Part shown: positions 27,250 through 34,656 of the stretch, one piece after another
Layout of the letters: the number at the start of each line of letters is the position of its first letter
How positions within the stretch are numbered: the first letter of the stretch is position 1
Translations under genes and position numbers: made by a program
Notes under the pieces: generated by a model
Seen by the model: only the letters and a program-made list of their open reading frames with translations
Database searches by the model: none
What the model was told of the DNA's origin: nothing
Assembly (NCBI GenBank): GCA_005881175.1
Contig: VBEN01000113.1
Span: 1-37,859 of the forward strand
DNA: 37,859 nucleotides
Origin: Chloroflexota bacterium
GTDB lineage: Bacteria > Chloroflexota > Dormibacteria > CF-121
Direction of reading: 5' to 3'

Positions 27250-27636
27250 CTACGCCCTCTCGAGGGTTACCTCGATGAGCGGGCTGTAGTTCATCATGGT
27301 TTCGACGTCGGTGCGCTTCCAGACCCGAGCGACCTGCTCGAGGATCTGACGGCGCTCCGTCGGGTCGGTGATCTCGCGGGCGATGGCCGGGACATCGGCG
27401 CGCAGGCCTCGCTTGAGATGAATCGTGATCTTCGGGTTCGCCTCGATGTTGGCCAGCCAGCTGCGCCGCTGCCGGAACGGCATACCACTGATGTACAGGC
27501 GGCCGCCGAGGTTATGCATGACGATCTCGACCCGGCGTGCTTCCCCGCTCGTTCGTCCGGTGGTCGTCATGTCGATCACCTGGCTGCGGGTCAGCGCCTC
27601 GCGCACACGATCATCCAGCGGTTGGGTCACGGCCAT
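27250..27636 (-). CDS. Nitroreductase / deazaflavin (F420)-dependent oxidoreductase family protein
   Basis: VIDMTTTGRTSGEARRVEIVMHNLGGRLYISGMPFRQRRSWLANIEANPKITIHLKRGLRADVPAIAREI. Start uncertain (27636 or 27678). Confidence 0.75.
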   Translation of the reverse strand: MAVTQPLDDRVREALTRSQVIDMTTTGRTSGEARRVEIVMHNLGGRLYISGMPFRQRRSWLANIEANPKITIHLKRGLRADVPAIAREITDPTERRQILEQVARVWKRTDVETMMNYSPLIEVTLERA

Positions 27637-27758
27637 GCCCTCTTTATAGAGGTCCCGGTCACCGGCTGCCGGGCGCATCTTGAAATTCGTCGGCGCGGCA
27701 GGCGCCCTCGGCTTGGCTCTATAGTTCTCGCACATGCGCAAGGGACCGGTTTAGACCG

Positions 27759-28844
27759 GTGAGGGAGAGGGCAGCGCTGGCGACCCCGGAGGCACCGAGG
27801 GAGGACGTGCGTCCCGCAGCCCTCCGCCTGGAGGGCGTTTCAAAGCGCTATGGCCGCGTGCTCGCGGTCGACGATGTCAGCCTGGCCATTGCCGAAGGCG
27901 AGTTCTTCACGCTGCTGGGACCATCCGGCTCGGGCAAGACCACGCTGCTCCGACTGATCGCCGGATTCGAGCGTCCCGATGCCGGCCGGATCGAACTCGG
28001 CGGAAAGGATGTGACCACGGTGCCGCCGTACGCGCGAGCGACCAACACGGTTTTCCAGGATTACGCTCTCTTCCCGCACATGACGGTCGCCGCCAATGTC
28101 GAGTACGGCCTCAAGGTTCGGCATCTGCCACGGGAGGAGCGCCGCCGTCGAGTCGCGGAGGGGCTCACCCTGGTGCGCCTTACCGGTCTCGGCTACCGCC
28201 GTCCGAACCAGCTGTCCGGCGGTCAGCGGCAACGGGTCGCGCTGGCCCGGGCGATCGTTAATCAGCCACAGGTTCTGCTCCTCGACGAACCCCTGGGCGC
28301 CCTCGATCTCAAGCTCCGGGTCGAGATGCAGGTGGAGTTGAAGCGGATCCAGCGCGAGCTGAGCATCACCTTTATCTATGTCACGCACGACCAGGATGAG
28401 GCGCTCACGATGAGCGACCGGGTGGCCGTTCTCAACGGTGGCCGCATCGAGCAGCTGGGATCACCGGTCGATCTCTACGAACACCCGGCCAATGAGTTCG
28501 TGGCGGGTTTCATCGGCGTTTCCAACCTGATCGAGCGGGACGGACTGCGCCTCGTCATCCGGCCAGAACGGATCCGGCTGCTCCGCCCCGAAGAGGCGCC
28601 GGACATCGGCAGTCAGGTTGAGGACGGCCTGGTGCAGGACGTCATCTACGCCGGCATGGTGACGCGCTATGCGGTCCAGCTCGACCGCGGTGGCCGACTG
28701 CTGGTCGTGCAGCAGAACACGGAAAGCGCGGCCCACGCGAGTGACCTCCGCGGGCGGCGGGTGCGGCTTGCCTGGCGGCCCGAGCAGGTTTTTAACATTT
28801 CGACGCCACAATCGGATCGACCGGAACTTCAAGGAAACGCGTGA
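27759..28844 (+). CDS. potA: Spermidine/putrescine ABC transporter ATP-binding protein (PotA-like)
   Basis: [103 protein letters not shown]; next to PotD/B/C-like genes. Confidence 0.88.
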   Translation: MRERAALATPEAPREDVRPAALRLEGVSKRYGRVLAVDDVSLAIAEGEFFTLLGPSGSGKTTLLRLIAGFERPDAGRIELGGKDVTTVPPYARATNTVFQDYALFPHMTVAANVEYGLKVRHLPREERRRRVAEGLTLVRLTGLGYRRPNQLSGGQRQRVALARAIVNQPQVLLLDEPLGALDLKLRVEMQVELKRIQRELSITFIYVTHDQDEALTMSDRVAVLNGGRIEQLGSPVDLYEHPANEFVAGFIGVSNLIERDGLRLVIRPERIRLLRPEEAPDIGSQVEDGLVQDVIYAGMVTRYAVQLDRGGRLLVVQQNTESAAHASDLRGRRVRLAWRPEQVFNISTPQSDRPELQGNA

Positions 28845-28860
28845 TGGAGGTGGGAACGAT

Positions 28861-30060
28861 ATGGGCGATCGTTTGAAAAGGATGGCGGGGGCACGCCAGA
28901 CGGTGATGGGACTCTCGCTGGTCCTCCTCTTGGCCGCATGTGGCGGCACGAGCTCGAACCCGGGGCCGGCCGCCTCGCAGCCACCAACCGCCGGGATGAA
29001 ACCGCCGACGTCGATCGGCACCGGCGAGGGCCAGTTGAACTTGATCGCCTGGGAAGGCTACGCGGAGAAAGATTGGGTGCAGCCCTTCCAACAGCAGACT
29101 GGATGCCAGGTCAATGCGAAGTATGCAGGCTCATCCGACGAGATGGTGACCCTGATGGCCAACGGCGGCGGCGGCCAGTACGACATGGTGTCGGCGTCGG
29201 GTGATGCCGATTTGCGGCTGATCTATGGCGGCGACGTCAAGCCCGTCAACGTCAACCTGGTTCCGGATTACACCAATTTCCAAGCGCAGTTCAAATCCCC
29301 GTCGTTCAACACCATCAATGGCATTCACTACGGCGTCTCCCTGCAATGGGGACCCAACGTTCTTCTTTACAACAAGACCCAGTTCCCATCCGCTCCCAGC
29401 AGCTGGAGCACGATCTATGACTCCAAGTACAAGGGTCAGGTGACGATCCCCAATAATCCAATCCAGATCGCCGATGCGGCCCTCTACCTGATGAAGACCA
29501 AATCCAACCTGGGTATCACCGACCCCTACGAGCTGACCCAGTCGCAGTTCGACGCGGCGGTCAACCTGCTCAAGCAGCAGCGACCACTGATCAAGAAATA
29601 CTGGGACCTCGCCTCACAGGAAATCTCGCTGTTTACGAACCACGATGTCGTGATCGGAGCCGCCTGGCCGTACCAGACGAACACCCTGCAGGCAGCCAGC
29701 GTTCCCGTCGCCGATACCATCCCGGCCGAGGGCGCGACCGGCTGGGCCGACACCTGGATGCTCGGGACCAAAGCGCCCCATCCCAACTGCGCCTACCAGT
29801 GGTACAAATGGATCAGCACGCCGCACGTCCAGGCGCAACAGGCGATATTCTTCGGCGAAACACCGGTGAACAGCAAGGCCTGCGACGAGATGGAGAAGCT
29901 GCAGGCCGGGTCCTGCGCTCAGTATCACGCGAACGCGCCGGCGTCCTACTTCAACACCATCAAGTTCTGGAAGACGCCACTCGCCGACTGTGGCAACGGC
30001 AAGAGCGAATGCATGCCGTATTCGAAATGGCAGACGGCGTGGACGTCGATCACCGGCTAA
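28861..30060 (+). CDS. potD: Polyamine ABC transporter substrate-binding lipoprotein (PotD-like)
   Basis: Lipobox LLLAACGG; LNLIAWEGYAEKDWVQPFQQQTGCQVNAKYAGSSDEMVTLM; solute-binding fold architecture; followed by two permeases. Confidence 0.85.
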   Translation: MGDRLKRMAGARQTVMGLSLVLLLAACGGTSSNPGPAASQPPTAGMKPPTSIGTGEGQLNLIAWEGYAEKDWVQPFQQQTGCQVNAKYAGSSDEMVTLMANGGGGQYDMVSASGDADLRLIYGGDVKPVNVNLVPDYTNFQAQFKSPSFNTINGIHYGVSLQWGPNVLLYNKTQFPSAPSSWSTIYDSKYKGQVTIPNNPIQIADAALYLMKTKSNLGITDPYELTQSQFDAAVNLLKQQRPLIKKYWDLASQEISLFTNHDVVIGAAWPYQTNTLQAASVPVADTIPAEGATGWADTWMLGTKAPHPNCAYQWYKWISTPHVQAQQAIFFGETPVNSKACDEMEKLQAGSCAQYHANAPASYFNTIKFWKTPLADCGNGKSECMPYSKWQTAWTSITG

Positions 30061-30082
30061 CAACCTCGCCATAGCAAATCGA

Positions 30083-30994
30083 ATGACGGTCGGCGCGCTC
30101 GCACGCGAGCGTCCGGCTGGGCGCGTCACCCGCGTCCAGGCGCTGCTGTGGCGGCGTTCCTGGATGCGGGCCGCGCTCCTGCTCGGACCAGGGCTGACCT
30201 GGTTCGTCGTCATCTACCTGGCGTCGCTGGTGTTGCTGCTGATCACGGCCTTCTGGCAGATCAATCCCTTCACGACGGCCATCGAGCGCGTGTGGAACAT
30301 CGACAACTTCCGCACCCTGGTCACGGATGGCACCTACCGGCTCATCATCCTGCGGACCATCGCGCTCGCCGCCGCGGTCACCATCACCGACGCCGTGCTC
30401 GCCTTCCCTTTTGCCTACTACATGGCGCGCGTCGCGTCGCGTCGAGTCCAGACCGCCCTGTTTGCCGCGGTACTCCTTCCACTCTGGGCGAGCTACCTGG
30501 CCCGGGTCTACGCCTGGATCTTGATCCTCAATCACGATGGCGTTCTCAACTGGAGCCTGCTCCTCCTGCATCTCCCGCCGGCCAGCCTTGGCTACACCAA
30601 CTGGGCGATGTGGATCGTGTTCTCCTACATCTGGCTGCCGTTCATGATCATCCCGACGTATGCAGCCCTCGAGCGGATCCCGCAGTCCTACCTGGAGGCT
30701 GCGGCCGATCTCGGCGCACGGCAGGGCCAGACCACCTGGGACATCATCCTGCCGCTGGCGCTGCCCGGGATCGTCGCGGGCAGCATCTTCACCTTCTCGC
30801 TGACCCTGGGCGATTACGTCACGCCATTGCTGGTCGGCGGAGCCGGGTCGAGCTTCATCGGCAACGTCGTGTACGGCAACGTCGGCATCGCGCACAACAT
30901 CCCCTTCGCGGCGGCGCTGGCCGTCGTGCCGGTTGCGGTGATGGCCCTCTATCTGCTGGGCGCGCGCCGGCTCGGTGCGTTCGAGGCCATGTAG
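30083..30994 (+). CDS. potB: Polyamine ABC transporter permease (PotB-like)
   Basis: Multi-TM with EAA-loop EAAADLGARQGQTTWDIILPLALPGI and SIFTFSLTLGDYVTPLLVGG. Confidence 0.88.
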   Translation: MTVGALARERPAGRVTRVQALLWRRSWMRAALLLGPGLTWFVVIYLASLVLLLITAFWQINPFTTAIERVWNIDNFRTLVTDGTYRLIILRTIALAAAVTITDAVLAFPFAYYMARVASRRVQTALFAAVLLPLWASYLARVYAWILILNHDGVLNWSLLLLHLPPASLGYTNWAMWIVFSYIWLPFMIIPTYAALERIPQSYLEAAADLGARQGQTTWDIILPLALPGIVAGSIFTFSLTLGDYVTPLLVGGAGSSFIGNVVYGNVGIAHNIPFAAALAVVPVAVMALYLLGARRLGAFEAM

Positions 30995-30997
30995 GCG

Positions 30998-31819
30998 ATG
31001 GAAGGGGCATGGCTTCGATTCGCGCTCCGGGTGTGGGCGGCCGGAATTCTGCTCTTCCTCTTCATCCCGATCGGGCTGGTGATCGTCTACGCATTCAATG
31101 TGTCAACCATCCAGAGCTGGCCGATCCCGGGCGTCACCCTCAAGTGGTTCGGCCAGACCTGGCAGGACCCGGAGGTGCGTCGTGCTCTGCTCCTATCGGT
31201 TGAGGCTGGCCTGATGGCCACCGCCGTGGCCCTCGTGCTCGGGTCGATGGCGGCCTTCGCCATCCATCGTTTTCAGTTTTTCGGGCGGGAGGTCATCTCA
31301 TTCGCCTTGGTTCTGCCGCTTGCCCTACCCGGCATCATCACCGGGATGTCACTCAACTCGTTCTTTGCCTTCAACCAGATCACGTTCTCGCTCTGGACGA
31401 TCGTGATCGGCCACGCCACCTTCTGCATCGTGATCGTCTACAACAACGTGCTGGCCAGGCTGCGGCGAACCTCCTCCTCCCTGATGGAGGCGGCGATGGA
31501 TCTCGGCGCCAGCGGCTGGCGATCGTTTGTTGACGTTACCTTTCCGCTGATTTCGACCGCGCTGGTTGCCGGCGCCTTGCTGGCCTTCGCTCTGTCCTTT
31601 GATGAAGTGATCGTCACCACCTTCACGGCCGGGGCCCAGAACACGCTGCCACTCTGGATCTTCGGCGCCATCCGGCTCGGCCAGCGGCTCCCGGAAGTCA
31701 ATGTCGTGGTCTTCTTCGTGATCCTGATCACGATCGTCCCGGTCGTGATCGCCTCGCGGCTAAGCGGTGGTGGGGCGGCCGGCCGGGTTGAGGCCGTTGC
31801 GGCGGCCGAGGAAGTCTAA
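30998..31819 (+). CDS. potC: Polyamine ABC transporter permease (PotC-like)
   Basis: EAAMDLGASGWRSFVDVTFPLISTALVAGALLAFALSFDEVIVTTFTAG; 3 bp after PotB stop. Confidence 0.88.
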   Translation: MEGAWLRFALRVWAAGILLFLFIPIGLVIVYAFNVSTIQSWPIPGVTLKWFGQTWQDPEVRRALLLSVEAGLMATAVALVLGSMAAFAIHRFQFFGREVISFALVLPLALPGIITGMSLNSFFAFNQITFSLWTIVIGHATFCIVIVYNNVLARLRRTSSSLMEAAMDLGASGWRSFVDVTFPLISTALVAGALLAFALSFDEVIVTTFTAGAQNTLPLWIFGAIRLGQRLPEVNVVVFFVILITIVPVVIASRLSGGGAAGRVEAVAAAEEV

Positions 31820-31835
31820 ATGCCGCTTGCAGGCG

Positions 31836-31867
31836 CCTGCCCCGTCCTGTAGCTTTACCGGGGCAGG
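31836..31867 (+). promoter_or_regulatory. Leader hairpin overlapping the Shine-Dalgarno of the amine oxidase gene
   Basis: CCTGCCCCG-(14 nt)-CGGGGCAGG; the 3' arm is the purine-rich segment directly upstream of ATG 31869. The 5' arm overlaps a GCAGGCGCCTGC palindrome. Confidence 0.45.
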
Positions 31868-31868
31868 G

Positions 31869-33419
31869 ATGACTCGAACGCCACTCATGCGTCAGGTGCA
31901 GCAGCTAGCCCACGATCATCGCCTGGCCGATCAGCACGGCATCCCGGTTGCGGCGGTCCGCGAACGACGGGCAGCGATCAGCCGGCGTCAATTCCTCAAG
32001 GGCGGCACGGCCGGAGCGGCCGGCCTGGCGCTGGCCGGACCCTGGAGCCTCGCCCAGGCGGCCTTCGCCGCCACGCCGCGTATCGGAATCATCGGCGCCG
32101 GTATCTCGGGGCTCACGGCAGCCCTCACATTGCAGGATGCCGGGATCCGCGCGATCGTTTACGAAGCATCCACCCGCATCGGTGGTCGGATGCACTCTGA
32201 TTCGCCCATCACGAATCCGAACGGGAGCTCGACCTGGGCGAACGCCCAGACCAGCGAGTGGTGCGGAGAACTCATCGACCAGGGACACAAAACCATCTTG
32301 CGCCTCGCGCAGCGCTTCGGCCTGGCCACGGTCAACCTACTGGCAGGCGAGCCCAATGGCTCCGAAGATACCTACTACTTCTTTGGCCAGTACTACCCCA
32401 AGGACCAGGCGGATGCGGATTTTCAGCCCGTGCACAACGCGCTCCAGGGAGACGTGCAGGTTGCAAGCTATCCGACGACCTACCGGATCAATACGCCCGG
32501 CGGCATCGCGCTGGACAATATGAGCGCTTACGACTGGATTGAGCGAAAAGTGCCCGGTGGTCACACGTCGCCAATGGGCCAGTTGCTCGACGTGGCGTAC
32601 AACATCGAATACGGGGCCGAAACCACCGACCAGTCAGCGCTGAACCTGGTCTATCTCCTTGGTTACAGCGCAAAACCGGGCAACTTCGCCATCTTCGGCG
32701 CCTCGAACGAGAAGTATCACATCGTCGGTGGAAACCAGCGTCTGCCCGAAACGATCGCCGCCAATCTGGTTGAACCGGTCGCGACCGGGTGGCGCATGAC
32801 AGCCATCGGATTCAACCGCGACGGCAGCATTGCCGTCACCTTCTCGGCGGGCGGTCAGGCCGCCGTCCGGAACTTCGACCGCGTCATCCTCGCCCTGCCG
32901 TTCGCTGTCTTGCGCACGCTGAATTACCGGAAGGCGAATTTCGACAGCATGAAGAATACGGCCATCCAGGAGTTGGGTGGCGGCCGCAACGACAAGCTGC
33001 AACTCCAGTTCACCAGCCGGTACTGGAACCAGTCCAACGTGGCCGGATCCTTTGCCCCTTCCACCCCGTACAGCAGCGCCGCGGCCAACCCGCAGGTCAC
33101 GGCCTACGCCAAGACCTTCCTCGACCAGATCGAGCCGGTTTATCCTGGCATCGGTCGGGCCTGGAACGGCAGGGCCACCCTGTCGGTTCCCGCACTCGAC
33201 CCAAATCTGAATTGCTCGTATTCCTACTGGAAGGTCGGTCAGTACCACGGCTTTAGCGGGTACGAAAAAGCGCGCCAGCCTTTCCCGAATGGGCCCATCC
33301 ATTTCGCTGGTGAGCATTGCTCGCAGGACTTTCAGGGCTTCATGGAGGGCGGTGCGTCGGAAGGCGCTCGGGCGGCCAACGAGATTTTGCACGATTACAA
33401 GGCGGGCATCTTCCCCTAG
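31869..33419 (+). CDS. Flavin-dependent amine oxidase (monoamine/putrescine oxidase family), Tat signal
   Basis: SRRQFLKGGTAGAAGLALAGPWSLAQAAFA (Tat-type), RIGIIGAGISGLTAALTLQDAGIRAIVYEASTRIGGRMHS, GWRMTAI, PIHFAGEHCSQDFQGFMEGGASEGARAANEIL. Confidence 0.9.
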   Translation: MTRTPLMRQVQQLAHDHRLADQHGIPVAAVRERRAAISRRQFLKGGTAGAAGLALAGPWSLAQAAFAATPRIGIIGAGISGLTAALTLQDAGIRAIVYEASTRIGGRMHSDSPITNPNGSSTWANAQTSEWCGELIDQGHKTILRLAQRFGLATVNLLAGEPNGSEDTYYFFGQYYPKDQADADFQPVHNALQGDVQVASYPTTYRINTPGGIALDNMSAYDWIERKVPGGHTSPMGQLLDVAYNIEYGAETTDQSALNLVYLLGYSAKPGNFAIFGASNEKYHIVGGNQRLPETIAANLVEPVATGWRMTAIGFNRDGSIAVTFSAGGQAAVRNFDRVILALPFAVLRTLNYRKANFDSMKNTAIQELGGGRNDKLQLQFTSRYWNQSNVAGSFAPSTPYSSAAANPQVTAYAKTFLDQIEPVYPGIGRAWNGRATLSVPALDPNLNCSYSYWKVGQYHGFSGYEKARQPFPNGPIHFAGEHCSQDFQGFMEGGASEGARAANEILHDYKAGIFP

Positions 33420-33673
33420 CCGCCGTAGTCCGGAAAGTAGCGCTTGATCACCGCGAGGTCGAAAGCCTTGAGAATCGATTCTTTTGGCTCACGGGCGAGC
33501 AAGAAATCAAAGCTGGCCCTTACCAGCTCATCAACCGATCGCCCTTTGCCCCATCGCTCGAGGTCGTTCGCCGCCACGCGAACGATATGGTGGCTCGTCG
33601 AGCCCCCCGCTGAGACGTCGACGGTACACCGATATCCGGTCTTCTCCGCGGTGCAGCTCACCTCGACAGCCAT
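33416..33673 (-). CDS. Hypothetical protein (85 aa)
   Basis: MAVEVSCTAEKTGYRCTVDVSAGGSTSHHIVRVAANDLERWGKGRSVDELVRASFDFLLAREPKESILKAFDLAVIKRYFPDYGG*; stop overlaps the convergent amine oxidase stop. Confidence 0.6.
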   Translation of the reverse strand: MAVEVSCTAEKTGYRCTVDVSAGGSTSHHIVRVAANDLERWGKGRSVDELVRASFDFLLAREPKESILKAFDLAVIKRYFPDYGG

Positions 33674-33757
33674 GGATCCTAGGCTCCTCTCATGGCTCCA
33701 AATTACCGAAGTCACTCAGCAGGTGGCCTCGCCGGCCCGCGTACACTCGACGATGGG

Positions 33758-34369
33758 ATGATCCTTAGCGAGCCCACGGTCTACATCGACTTTCTCTGCC
33801 CCTGGGCCTACCGGGGAGCCATGTGGCTGGCGGAGGTCGAGAAGGCCGGGAGGATCCGGCCGCAGTTTCGCTTTTTCTCGCTGAGCCAGAACCACGATGC
33901 CCGCCAGGGATCGCCTCAGCCGGCGGTATGGGAACGGAATCCGCAAGCCAACGGCTTGCCCGCCTTCCTCGCCGCCACCGCCGCCCGCGCCCAGGGTGTC
34001 GAGGCTGGCGAGCGGTTCCGGCTTGGGCTCCAGCGAGCCCGGCACGAGGACCACCTGCCGGTCGACCAGCAGACCACCCATCGGTTGGTCGCCGAACGGG
34101 CCGGGCTCGACGTCGCCCGCTTTGAGCGCGATTTGGAACAGAGCGATTTCACAACCCTGGCCGGCGAGCACGCCGAGGCCGTCCGACGTGGGGTCTTCGG
34201 AGTGCCGACGCTGGTGTGGCCGGAAGGGCGCAGCTACTACCTGAAAATCACGGAGCTGATACCGGCGGGCCGCGCGGTCGCCCTCTACGACGCCATCGAG
34301 ACTGTTCACCGATTCGGTGAGGTGATTGAAATCAAGACTCCCGAATCCGAGGGAACACTCGCCGCTTAG
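33758..34369 (+). CDS. DsbA/FrnE-like thioredoxin-fold oxidoreductase
   Basis: VYIDFLCPWAYRGAMWLAEVEK, VRRGVFGVPTLVWPEG (cis-Pro VPT). Confidence 0.78.
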   Translation: MILSEPTVYIDFLCPWAYRGAMWLAEVEKAGRIRPQFRFFSLSQNHDARQGSPQPAVWERNPQANGLPAFLAATAARAQGVEAGERFRLGLQRARHEDHLPVDQQTTHRLVAERAGLDVARFERDLEQSDFTTLAGEHAEAVRRGVFGVPTLVWPEGRSYYLKITELIPAGRAVALYDAIETVHRFGEVIEIKTPESEGTLAA

Positions 34370-34638
34370 TCGACTTCGAACATCACGTCGTCGACGTAGC
34401 AGTACATCCAGTTCTCGCCACGCTCGAGAGACTTGACGATCGGATGTCCGGTTGCGCGCGCGTGTTTGGTCGCGTGCTTGTTCTTGGATGAGTCGCAGCA
34501 GCCAACGTGCCCGCAGCTCTCGCAAAGCCGCAGATGCACCCAGGTATCCCCCATCTTGAGACATTCCTCACAGCCTTTCGCCGTCGGCTTCGGGTTTCGA
34601 ATCTGATCGAGATGCGTACAAACCTGCGTCGTTGCCAT
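34366..34638 (-). CDS. UBP-type zinc finger domain protein
   Basis: CTHLDQI...KGCEECLKMGDTWVHLRLCESCGHVGCCDSSKNKHATKHARATGHPIVKSLERGENWMYCYVDD: Cys/His spacing of ZnF-UBP. Confidence 0.88.
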   Translation of the reverse strand: MATTQVCTHLDQIRNPKPTAKGCEECLKMGDTWVHLRLCESCGHVGCCDSSKNKHATKHARATGHPIVKSLERGENWMYCYVDDVMFEVD

Positions 34639-34656
34639 GGTCGTGCCTCCTTCCGT

